DNA from: Hyphomicrobiales bacterium
Lineage (GTDB): Bacteria > Pseudomonadota > Alphaproteobacteria > Rhizobiales > Rhizobiaceae
Direction of reading: 5' to 3'
Assembly (NCBI GenBank): GCA_900470285.1
Contig: UCAG01000010.1
Span: 93,073-157,072 of the forward strand
Length of the DNA stretch: 64,000 nt
In this document: positions 18,044 to 26,944 of the stretch, one piece after another
Layout: each line of letters opens with the position of its first letter
Numbering within the stretch: position 1 is the first letter of the stretch
The notes under the pieces: generated by a model
Database searches by the model: none
Told to the model about the DNA's origin: nothing
What the model saw: only the letters and a program-made list of their open reading frames with translations
Position numbers and translations under genes: made by a program

Positions 18044-19483
18044 TTATTTCTTTTTGGTCTTGGTATTGATGATGTCCTGTGCCCGCAGCCAGTCCGGCGA
18101 GCCGGATTTCAGGCGTGTCTGCGCACGGGTTGCGAAAATCCTCGCCTCATTGATACGGCCTGCATAATAATGCTGATCCGCCGTTGCGAGGTCTGAAAGC
18201 CCCATCTGGCCGGACTGGCCGTAGGCTTGTGCCAGATAGCCATAACCTTCCGAAAACTCCGGATCACGAACCATACCTGCTTTCAGCTCGCGGATAGCCG
18301 CTTCCATATTAGCTTTATTGCCGGTCAGCATCAAAGCGCGGCCATAGCTCATACGGATCAGGCTGGATTTGCGCGGATCAAGCGCGGCAGCCTGTTTGAA
18401 CTCGGCGGCAGCACCAGTCGGATTATTGGCTTTCAGCAGCATTTCCCCCTTTATTTCACGGAAATAAGGGTTTTTCGGCTGTTCTTTGATTAATGCATCG
18501 ATTTTTGGAATGGCATTGCGGGGATTGCCATTGAGAAAAGTATAAATCGCATCGCCGTAACGGGCGCCTACGCCGCGCGGATTGTTGCGGAACATGCGTT
18601 GCAGAGAGCCGAGGCCGCCGGAATAGGCTGCGATTTTTGCCCGCGCCATATCATGACGAAGCTGCAGGGCTTCCGGGTCTTTTTTCTCAAAATACGGGCT
18701 TTGATGCGCCAATGTTGTCAGATTGGCAATACGGTCACGCGGCAGCGGGTGGCTGATACGATAGGCATCAACCTGCGTGCCGCTGATCGATAAGGCACTG
18801 GCAAAGCGCTCGAATGTTGTCAGCATGCCTTTGGCGGACTGGCCGGTTTTATTCAGATAATTGATTGCCGAGCGGTCGGCTGCGGCTTCTTCCGAGCGCT
18901 GATAGGACAGCAGGCTGCGCATGGCAATTTCACCGCCACCGGCAGCAATACCGCCACCGGCACCGGCAATGGCACTGTTGCGGGTCGCCGCACCGGCAAT
19001 CCCCGCACCAAGGCCGAGCAATGTGCCGATAACAGCCATGGTTTTGGCCTGTTTCAGCTGTTCACGCAGGCGATCCTGATGGCCGCCGGCAAGGTGGCCG
19101 GTCTCGTGGGCGATAACACCGATAATCTCATTCGGGGTTTCAGACTGGAGCAGGGCACCGGTATTGATAAAGATGCGTCGTCCGTCAACAAAAGCGTTGA
19201 AGCTCGGGCTGTTGACCAGAATTGTACCGATGCGCTTTTTGCCAAGACCTGCGGCATTGAGAATTGGGGTCGTGTAATCGGTGACGAGGGCTTCAATTTC
19301 TGCATCACGCACAACCGGTACTGAGCGCGACTGCGCCGAGGCAGTGACTGCGGAGCCGGCCAGAATAGCGGCGGAAATCATCAGGGAAAGCGGGCGGCGC
19401 AGCCTGTGGCGGGCGGGAACCGGTGCCGGTGCTGCCAGTTGCGGCGCAGGGGCTGTATAAAGAAGAGCGGTTTCGGCCATCAA
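18044..19483 (-). CDS. M48 family metalloprotease with TPR repeats (BepA-like)
   Basis: 479 residues. Signal-like hydrophobic stretch at about 30-50, then an M48 peptidase domain with the zinc motif HETGH (in IGVIAHETGHLAGGHQDRL) and a downstream glutamate in RSEEAAADRSA, followed by TPR-like helical repeats from about residue 320. Family members (BepA/YfgC) act in the periplasm on assembly and turnover of outer membrane proteins such as LptD. A Gly-rich segment (GAGIAGAATRNSAIAGAGGGIAAG region) lies between the zinc motif and the glutamate. Confidence 0.92.
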   Translation of the reverse strand: MMAETALLYTAPAPQLAAPAPVPARHRLRRPLSLMISAAILAGSAVTASAQSRSVPVVRDAEIEALVTDYTTPILNAAGLGKKRIGTILVNSPSFNAFVDGRRIFINTGALLQSETPNEIIGVIAHETGHLAGGHQDRLREQLKQAKTMAVIGTLLGLGAGIAGAATRNSAIAGAGGGIAAGGGEIAMRSLLSYQRSEEAAADRSAINYLNKTGQSAKGMLTTFERFASALSISGTQVDAYRISHPLPRDRIANLTTLAHQSPYFEKKDPEALQLRHDMARAKIAAYSGGLGSLQRMFRNNPRGVGARYGDAIYTFLNGNPRNAIPKIDALIKEQPKNPYFREIKGEMLLKANNPTGAAAEFKQAAALDPRKSSLIRMSYGRALMLTGNKANMEAAIRELKAGMVRDPEFSEGYGYLAQAYGQSGQMGLSDLATADQHYYAGRINEARIFATRAQTRLKSGSPDWLRAQDIINTKTKKK

Positions 19484-19930
19484 TAAAATCCTGTTTTAAA
19501 AACGATCAAGAGCGGTAGTACGGTATCGCACTCGCTCCGGACACTTTCATTTACCGCATGATGTATCCAAACAGGTCAGTTTGAACAGGGACATGCATCA
19601 GGTGTGAATCAGCTGCAATAATTATAATGCTGTTTTAGCTTACAGAATGCGAAAAACAGAATGATATATTCCGCCAGGAATCCGCAGTTGTGAACCACAG
19701 TTTATTTCATGATCTTTCAGGCCTTTTTTATGACCTGAACTGAAGTCAGGCTTAAGAAGTTTAAAGTTTCGGTTCGTTTTGCTGTTTTATAGCTAATATT
19801 TTGTGATTGTTATGCGGTTGTTGCACTGTGCAGTTCGGGCTATGGAACAGCCGGTGTTTAAAGCTTAACCGGTTCTGCAGACTGCTGTTTCATACAGGCG
19901 ACAGGGCAGGTGTTTTTTGAGGGCAGAGAA
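19484..19930. other. intergenic region between divergent genes
   Basis: About 450 bases holding the promoters of the M48 protease (minus) and the aminotransferase (plus). It includes an AGAGCGGT...CGCTC-type repeat near 19509-19537. Otherwise AT-rich; no gene seen. Confidence 0.5.
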
Positions 19931-21079
19931 GTGAGAGTTTTTTCCTACCGGAGTGAAGTTGATCCGTTTCATGCTATGGATGTGCTCGCTGAAGCGAACC
20001 GGCGCCGTGCAGAAGGCGCGCCGATGATTTCCATGGCGGTTGGTCAACCTGCTGATCCGGCACCGCTCCGCGTGCGTGAAGCTGCGCAAAAAGCCTTGAT
20101 TGATGGTAAAATCGGTTATACGGATGCGCTGGGCCTGATTGGTCTGCGTGAAGCGATTGCGGCCCATTATGCCGAGCAATATGGCGTTGAAGTCAGCCCG
20201 CAGCGCATTGCCGTGACGACCGGCTCATCGGCTGCTTTCAATCTGGCCTTTCTGACTTATTTTGATGCCGGTGACCGTGTGGCGATTACCCGTCCGGGTT
20301 ATCCGGCCTATCGCAATATTCTGAAAGCCCTTGGCGTTGAAGTTGTTGAGATCGGCACCGGTGACGGTGCAAGCGCCAATCTGACAGCTGAAAGCCTGAT
20401 TGCTGCCCATGCGGAAAAACCGCTCAAAGGTGTGCTTTTCGCCAGTCCTGCCAATCCGACCGGCGCAATCATTGAAGATGATGAGCTGAAAGCCATTCTG
20501 GAGGCGGCGCGCGAACGCAATATCCGTGTGATCTCCGATGAGATTTATCATCGCCTGACCTATGATCGTCCTGACCAGACTGCACTGGCCTTTGATGATA
20601 CTGTGACGGTTATCAATTCCTTTTCCAAATATTATTGCATGACCGGCTGGCGTATCGGCTGGATGGTGCTGCCGGAAGAGGCGGTGCGCCCGAACGAGCG
20701 GATTGCGCAAAGCCTGTATATTTCCGCACCGGAACTGTCACAGATTGCGGCGATTGAAGCCTTTAAGGCAACGGATGAGCTGGATATCATCAAGCAGCGT
20801 TATGCGCTGAACCGCTCAATCCTTGGCGAGCATTTGCCGAAAATGGGGCTGACACTGGCTGCACCGATGGATGGTGCATTCTATGCCTATTGCGATGTGT
20901 CCCGCTTTACCAATGACAGCATGGCCTTTGCCCGCAAGATGATTGCCGAGATTAATGTGGCGGCTACACCGGGGCTGGATTTTGACCCGCTGGAAGGCCA
21001 TCGCACAATGCGCTTCTCCTATGCGGGTACAGCCGATGAAATGCGTGAAGCAATGCGCCGGCTGGAAGGCTGGCTCTGA
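19931..21079 (+). CDS. PLP-dependent aminotransferase, class I/II
   Basis: 382 residues. Fold-type I aminotransferase; the PLP lysine is in SFSKYYCMTGWRIGW, with ASPANPTGAI and the C-terminal arginine in MRFSYAG. Start: GTG at 19931 has GAGGG eight bases upstream and gives MRVFSYRSEVDPFHAMDVL; a longer frame from 19910 would overlap that ribosome site. Substrate (alanine, aspartate or other amino acid) cannot be settled. Followed by a strong terminator shared with rne on the other strand. Confidence 0.9.
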   Translation: MRVFSYRSEVDPFHAMDVLAEANRRRAEGAPMISMAVGQPADPAPLRVREAAQKALIDGKIGYTDALGLIGLREAIAAHYAEQYGVEVSPQRIAVTTGSSAAFNLAFLTYFDAGDRVAITRPGYPAYRNILKALGVEVVEIGTGDGASANLTAESLIAAHAEKPLKGVLFASPANPTGAIIEDDELKAILEAARERNIRVISDEIYHRLTYDRPDQTALAFDDTVTVINSFSKYYCMTGWRIGWMVLPEEAVRPNERIAQSLYISAPELSQIAAIEAFKATDELDIIKQRYALNRSILGEHLPKMGLTLAAPMDGAFYAYCDVSRFTNDSMAFARKMIAEINVAATPGLDFDPLEGHRTMRFSYAGTADEMREAMRRLEGWL

Positions 21080-21102
21080 GTTTTTGAAACACAATTATAA
21101 AC

Positions 21103-21136
21103 AAAAAAGCCGCCGGAAATTCCGGCGGCTTTTTTT
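21103..21136. terminator. bidirectional terminator between aminotransferase gene and rne
   Basis: GC-rich stem GCCGCCGG/CCGGCGGC with A run before and T run after (21103-21108 and 21130-21136). Confidence 0.9.
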
Positions 21137-21141
21137 ATTCT

Positions 21142-21238
21142 GGAGCGGTTCCGGTTAATATTGAACCGGCAGAACTGCTCTAACTCTTTATTATAACGCG
21201 CATCTTATCCGATCGAAACGGGATACGCTCTACGGACT
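21142..21238. repeat. paired intergenic palindromes (AGAGC/GCTCT type)
   Basis: Two consecutive imperfect palindromes: GGAGCGGTTCCGGTT...AACCGGCAGAACTGCTCT-like and ATAACGCGCATC...GGGATACGCTCT-like. Both resemble Rhizobiales intergenic repeats. Confidence 0.5.
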
Positions 21239-21251
21239 TTATTGGCAGGGC

Positions 21252-24227
21252 TTAAAAGAAGCCCTTTTTCTGCCACCAGCCACCACGTTTAGGCTGATCA
21301 GACTTAGGCTGATCTGCAAGTTCTTCCTGCTTGTCAGCCTGACTGATCTGCGAGGTCACAACCGGTTTGGATGCTTCCTGTGTGCTGCTGCGTTTACGTG
21401 CAGGCTTTTCTGGTTGCTGTTCCGCAGCAGGTTCTGCCACCTCTGTCACAACTGCTGCTTCAGCAACTTCAGCCTGTGTTTCTGCGACCGGTTCGGCTGC
21501 TTTTTTAGCGCGCGGCTTGCGGGCAGGCTTGGCTGGTTTTTCCGCAGTTTTTTTGCGTGTGGTTTTGGCCGGAGCCTCATCACTCACAATTTCAGCTTCC
21601 GTAACCACTGCTTCTGCAACAACCGGTTCAGCCACTTCAACCACAGTTTCCGCAGCGGTTTCGGCCGTTGCTTTTGCACCGCGTGGTTTTGCAGGTCGTT
21701 TACGGGCAGGTTTTGCAGTTTTCTTTTCAGATTTTGCCTCAGCCTGCGGGGCTGCTTCAGTCTTGAACGGAGCATCCTGTGTCAGGGCAGCAGCGGGAGA
21801 TACTGATTTCACCTGCGGGTTAAAGCCCACAAATTCCGGTGAAGGCAGAGGTGCCGATGCTTTTTTCGCAGCCTGTTTATAGGCAGTCAGGCGGGTGACA
21901 GCTTCATCACGGCTGAAGCCGACAAATTCCACCGCAGGCATACGGTTGTCATTGTCATATTCACCGCGACGGTTCTTGCGTCCGCCACGACGGCCGCGAC
22001 GACGCTTCTTACGACGGTCTTCTTCCGACTGGGAAGGTGCGTCATCTGCGTCTGTATCATCGCCTTCATCTTCATCAGCGGCGGCTTCACCCTGTGTTTC
22101 CGAATTATCGCGATCACGGGCACCGCGACGACGACGACGACGACGGCTGCGTTTGCGGTCGTCATTATTATCGTCGCGTGCGTTATCTTCATCGCCTGAT
22201 GTTGCTTCGGTTTCCGCATCATCTTCCACATCGATGATTTCCGGATCATTTTCCTCGTCATAAGGCATGAACTGGATTGTCTGCGGAACCGGATTAACAG
22301 GACCGGCAGCCGGTGTGCCCTTATCAATCGCCAGATGCTGATGACCAACGGTTTCATCGATCTGCAATTCAATCGTCAGGCCGAAACGGCTTTCCATTTC
22401 TGCAAGCAGATGGCGCTTATGATTCAATACGTACAGCGCTGTGGCCTGTGGTGCGCGAACAGTAATATTGTTCTGCGAATTGCGCTGCAGGAATTCTTCA
22501 ATCGAGCGGATGACAAAAAGCGCCGTCGAGGAATCCGAGCGGATCAGACCAGTACCTGCGCAATGCGGGCAAGGCTGCATGGTGCTTTCGAGAACCGATG
22601 CACGGATACGCTGACGCGACATTTCGAGAAGACCGAAATGCGAAATACGGCCAACCTGAATACGGGCACGGTCATCTTTCAGGCAATCTTTCATGCGTTT
22701 TTCAACGGCACGATTGTTGCGCTTTTCTTCCATATCAATGAAGTCAACTACAACCAGACCGGCAAGGTCGCGCAGACGCAGCTGGCGTGCAACTTCTTCC
22801 GCGGCTTCCAGATTGGTCTGCAATGCAGTTTCTTCAATCGAATTTTCACGGGTTGAACGGCCGGAGTTGACGTCAACCGCTACCAGAGCTTCGGTCTGGT
22901 TGATGATGATATAACCGCCGGATTTCAGCGTGACCTGCGGATGCAGCATCCGGTCGAGCTGGGCTTCAATGCCGTTGCGGGCAAAGATCGGCGTGATTTC
23001 ACGGTAAGGCTGGACGACGCGCGCATGGGTCGGCATCAGCATCCGCATGAAATCTTTGGCTTCGCGGTAACCGGCTTCACCGGCAACCAGAATATCCGTG
23101 ATGTCTTTGTTATAAAGGTCGCGGATCGAACGCTTGATGAGATTTCCTTCTTCATAGACGAGTGCAGGCGCCTGTGACTGCATGGTCAGCTGGCGGACAT
23201 TATCCCACATACGCATCAGATATTCATAGTCACGACGCACTTCTGCCTTGGTGCGGTTGGCACCGGCAGTACGCAGGATCACACCCATGCCCTGCGGCAC
23301 TTCGAGTTCCTTGACGATATCTTTCAGGCGTTTGCGATCCTGAATATTGGTGATCTTGCGAGAAATACCGCCACCGCGTGCGGTGTTTGGCATCAGTACG
23401 GAATAACGACCTGCCAGCGACAGATAGGTTGTGAGAGCTGCGCCTTTATTGCCGCGCTCTTCTTTAACCACCTGCACCAGAATAATCTGGCGGCGCTTGA
23501 TGACTTCCTGAATCTTGTAGTGCTTGCGGTGCGCACGGTTGCTGCCCGGCAGCTCTTCCATGGCATCTTCAGCGCCGACCGATTCAACCTGATCGTCTTC
23601 ATCATCGTGATCGTCATCGTCGTCACTGTCTGATGCGTGCTGTTTGCGCGGTGCTTTTTCGCGGATCACCGGCTGATCAGAAGAGGCAGCCATGACGGAT
23701 GTATCATCCGCATCGTCATTTGCCTGTTCCTGAGCAGCATTGAGCAATGCCTGTGCATAGGCTTCCTGCGCTTCAACGGCGAAGTCACCGACAAATTCAG
23801 GTGCCGGCAGAGCAGGTGCCGCAGCATGATCTTTGCTGTTGTTGTGATGACGGTGACGGCCCGAGCTGCGACGGTCGTTGTGACCGCGGCGATTGCGGCG
23901 TGGTGCATCTTCACGCTCTTCATCATCTTCATCACGTGCTGCACGGGCTTCTGCTTCCAGCAGCGCTTTACGGTCAGCTTCCGGAATCTGGTAATAGTCC
24001 GGATGAATTTCGGAAAAGGCGAGGAAGCCATGGCGGTTGCCGCCATATTCCACAAAAGCAGCCTGCAATGACGGCTCAACGCGGGTTACGCGTGCCAGAT
24101 ATACATTGCCTTTTAACTGCTTCTTATGCTCAGATTCAAAATCGAATTCTTCGATCTTGTTACCGCGCACCACTACGACGCGCGTTTCCTCCGGGTGGGA
24201 GGCATCGATAAGCATTTTGTTCGACAT
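21252..24227 (-). CDS. rne: ribonuclease E
   Basis: 991 residues. Endoribonuclease that starts mRNA decay and processes rRNA and tRNA, scaffold of the degradosome. N-terminal S1 domain begins near residue 35 (GNVYLARVTRVEPSLQAAFV) and is interrupted by a long charged low-complexity insertion (about 85-240), as in other alphaproteobacteria. Catalytic aspartates lie in ALVAVDVNSGR and LVVVDFIDME; the zinc-link is CPHCAGTG. The C-terminal half is acidic/Arg-rich then Ala/Lys/Pro-rich, the disordered scaffold region. Start at 24227 (MSNKMLIDASHPEE) matches the family and has AGGAA upstream. A long upstream gap allows the extended leader used for autoregulation in other bacteria. Confidence 0.97.
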   Translation of the reverse strand: MSNKMLIDASHPEETRVVVVRGNKIEEFDFESEHKKQLKGNVYLARVTRVEPSLQAAFVEYGGNRHGFLAFSEIHPDYYQIPEADRKALLEAEARAARDEDDEEREDAPRRNRRGHNDRRSSGRHRHHNNSKDHAAAPALPAPEFVGDFAVEAQEAYAQALLNAAQEQANDDADDTSVMAASSDQPVIREKAPRKQHASDSDDDDDHDDEDDQVESVGAEDAMEELPGSNRAHRKHYKIQEVIKRRQIILVQVVKEERGNKGAALTTYLSLAGRYSVLMPNTARGGGISRKITNIQDRKRLKDIVKELEVPQGMGVILRTAGANRTKAEVRRDYEYLMRMWDNVRQLTMQSQAPALVYEEGNLIKRSIRDLYNKDITDILVAGEAGYREAKDFMRMLMPTHARVVQPYREITPIFARNGIEAQLDRMLHPQVTLKSGGYIIINQTEALVAVDVNSGRSTRENSIEETALQTNLEAAEEVARQLRLRDLAGLVVVDFIDMEEKRNNRAVEKRMKDCLKDDRARIQVGRISHFGLLEMSRQRIRASVLESTMQPCPHCAGTGLIRSDSSTALFVIRSIEEFLQRNSQNNITVRAPQATALYVLNHKRHLLAEMESRFGLTIELQIDETVGHQHLAIDKGTPAAGPVNPVPQTIQFMPYDEENDPEIIDVEDDAETEATSGDEDNARDDNNDDRKRSRRRRRRRGARDRDNSETQGEAAADEDEGDDTDADDAPSQSEEDRRKKRRRGRRGGRKNRRGEYDNDNRMPAVEFVGFSRDEAVTRLTAYKQAAKKASAPLPSPEFVGFNPQVKSVSPAAALTQDAPFKTEAAPQAEAKSEKKTAKPARKRPAKPRGAKATAETAAETVVEVAEPVVAEAVVTEAEIVSDEAPAKTTRKKTAEKPAKPARKPRAKKAAEPVAETQAEVAEAAVVTEVAEPAAEQQPEKPARKRSSTQEASKPVVTSQISQADKQEELADQPKSDQPKRGGWWQKKGFF

Positions 24228-25390
24228 AAGTGTTTTTCCTTCCGGCGGAAAAACGCAAATCAAGAGGAACCGGAGACGCTTCGGGAGCGCCGGTTCGTAT
24301 ATATTCGCGGTTGCCGGATAAATTAAGGTTCGCCGGAACGCAGAGTACAGTCTTCACGCGCTGATGCCTTGCGGCAATCGCGATTTTCAGGCTGGCAATG
24401 GTCAAGTCTGCGTGACCCATAGCGGTTCCGATCGAAACGACCTCGAAAGACCTGATAAACAGGCCGATTATAGTGCCGCACAAATCCAAAAGGATAAAAT
24501 ATGCAGCAATTCAAAAGTGTTACGGCATTTTAAACTGCGTTTCTTACAACGCGTGATGCCGCAGATAACAGATTGCCGATTATGATTTCTCACATAGTCC
24601 GCAGTCTTTATGAGCAGTGGCCGGGGGAACCGTGCCAGTGCTGAATCCTTGTTCAGTTACGCTGAGCCGCGGGATAATCTTTCAAACCAAAATTATCACA
24701 AACGGCTGTTCTGCAGTTTTCTGACGGTTGTAACGTCAGGTTCTGAGCTGATCTGCCACGATAAGAGCCTGTCCGCGGGTGTTAACCGGACGCTGGACAG
24801 AGAATGATTCCGATGGCGGATCTGTAACCTGATAATGCTTTTAGGACCTGATCGCCCCTCTGACAAGCAGAATATAATAATGCGTCACACTCCGTTCAAA
24901 CTATTCAGGCATGAATTTTATAATTTCGGCATTTATCTCAAAGTTTTAGAATGATTTTTTGATGTCGTTGACGCGGGATTTAAGTGAAGATACGGCGGGC
25001 GGAATCTAAGCCGGCTTTATTTCATGCGCGATTTGTACGCGCAGCTTTGTCAGTTGCCGGTTGCGACGGGAAATGGCATTGAAATCTTGTGATCATAAAA
25101 GCCGGATACAGAGACAGATTTGATGAAACTTGCAAAGGCTTCATTAACGATAAAGCTCTAGCATATCTGTGTTACGGGCGGTTGCAGCATCCGGCAGGAG
25201 CGGGTGAGGCAGTGTGGTTTTTCTGAAACAGGAGAAATGAAACTGCTCAGACGTCACCGAACTGCCGCAAAGGCAATCATAATGCCCGATCACGGGCGGG
25301 TGTTCGTAAATGCTGATTTGCGGGCAGGGGATTGCAAACGATGTGCAGGATCTGAACGAATCTCAGCTTTGTAATAATTTGATCGAGACG
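24228..25390. other. 1.16-kb intergenic region between rne and the amidase gene
   Basis: The longest gene-free stretch here. It must contain the rne leader and promoter (minus) and the amidase promoter (plus). I see no tRNA, no strong terminator and no convincing small gene; a 65-codon frame at 24610-24807 lacks a ribosome site. Function beyond leader/promoter is open. Confidence 0.5.
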
Positions 25391-26665
25391 ATGTTTTTAC
25401 GAATTCTGACAGCCAATCTTTTTTCTTTAAAACCGGCTTTTCGCAAATTTTTGCGGCAGCAGGCATTGCTTTCGGCTTTTTTGACAATAATGCCGCTGTA
25501 TTCTGCATTTGCAGCACAGGGCGGTAAGTCTGAACTCTCTGCGCTGACCTTTAAAATGGCCGGCGATGATCTGCGCAGCCGTATCGTTGTTATGTTTGAC
25601 AATGAGCCGAATGTAGAGACGCATCTTCTGGAGCGTCCGCATCGTCTTGTGATCGACCTGCCGGAAACCAGTTTCGGTTTTGATAAAGAATCACTAACAC
25701 CGCGCGGCCTGATTTCCGAGGTGCGCTACGGACTGATTGCGCAGACGCGGTCGCGGTTGATTCTCAATGCCAAAGGGCCTTTCAAAGTTGAAAAGCTGGA
25801 AGTTGTAAAAAACGAATCTTCGTCCGGTTATCGTATGGTTGCGGATATTGTTGCCAGTTCTGACCGCGAGTTTGCACAGGCTCTTGCCGATCAGAAAGTG
25901 ACCACGGCCTCATTAAATGCTGATACAGGCGGGGCGTCTCCTGCCATTAGTGATACGCTCGGCTCAAGCCACCAGTTTACGGTGATGATCGATCCGGGAC
26001 ACGGCGGCATCGACAGTGGCGCAGAAAGTGTGAGCGGTACACTGGAAAAAAATGTGACGCTTGCTTTCGGGCGCGAACTTCGTGATGAACTCATGAAGAA
26101 CAAGAATATCAATGTTCTCCTGACCCGCGAGGATGATACTTTTCTGCGGCTCGGGGAGCGGGTGCGTCTGGCGCGCCAGCATGAAGCGGATCTGTTTATC
26201 TCGCTTCATGCCGATACGATCCGCCATAAGGATATCCGTGGTGCCACGGTTTATACCTTGTCTGACAAGGCGTCGGATGATGTGGCCAGAGCTATGGCGG
26301 AGCGTGAGAATAATTCTGATGCCAGCGCGGGTATTTACAGCGAAGAAGCGCCGGTTGTTCATGATATCCTCATGGAGCTGACTCAGCGTGAAACCCATTC
26401 TTTTTCGCTGAATTTTGCCGACGGGCTGGTCAAATCTCTGCAGGGGCAGGTTAATCTGATTAATAATCCTCATCGTTTTGCCGGATTTCAGGTGTTGCGT
26501 GCACCGGATGTTCCTTCGGTTCTCGTCGAAATCGGATATTTGTCGAATAAAGATGATGAAAAACTGCTGAAAGATGCTTCATGGCGCAAGCGTGCGGTGG
26601 AGCGGATTTCCCATGCAGTGGATAAATATTATACGTTGCGCAACAATGTTCAGGCGCAGCCGTAA
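25391..26665 (+). CDS. N-acetylmuramoyl-L-alanine amidase (AmiC-like)
   Basis: 424 residues from the chosen ATG. Long signal peptide (about 1-40, ending SAFA-AQGG), AMIN domain (about 50-150) that targets peptidoglycan or the septum, then an amidase_3 zinc hydrolase domain with IDPGHGGIDSG, LFISLHAD and VLVEIGYLSN motifs that supply the zinc ligands and catalytic glutamate. It splits septal peptidoglycan during daughter cell separation. The frame is open from 25310; neither start has a strong ribosome site. It is followed by the PBP1A gene, consistent with cell wall work. Confidence 0.93.
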   Translation: MFLRILTANLFSLKPAFRKFLRQQALLSAFLTIMPLYSAFAAQGGKSELSALTFKMAGDDLRSRIVVMFDNEPNVETHLLERPHRLVIDLPETSFGFDKESLTPRGLISEVRYGLIAQTRSRLILNAKGPFKVEKLEVVKNESSSGYRMVADIVASSDREFAQALADQKVTTASLNADTGGASPAISDTLGSSHQFTVMIDPGHGGIDSGAESVSGTLEKNVTLAFGRELRDELMKNKNINVLLTREDDTFLRLGERVRLARQHEADLFISLHADTIRHKDIRGATVYTLSDKASDDVARAMAERENNSDASAGIYSEEAPVVHDILMELTQRETHSFSLNFADGLVKSLQGQVNLINNPHRFAGFQVLRAPDVPSVLVEIGYLSNKDDEKLLKDASWRKRAVERISHAVDKYYTLRNNVQAQP

Positions 26666-26944
26666 ACTCTGTGAGAGCTGCGTCAAAAGCGTCACAGAAA
26701 TGAATAAAGAGTTAAAAACAGTAAATTCATCTTGTCTTTGACGTATTTGCTGTTCACTACCACGCTGTTGGTCTGGTTAAACACCGGATCAGGGTTCAGG
26801 TCAGGGCTCAGAGATGAATGGCTTGGAACGATTCATCAGGTTGAAAATAATTTTACGCTGCAAAGCCTGCTAAAATTGCCTGTGAATTTTTACTAAGTTA
26901 ATGATATGTAATGCAGATAATCTGAAACGGACACCGGATAAAAT

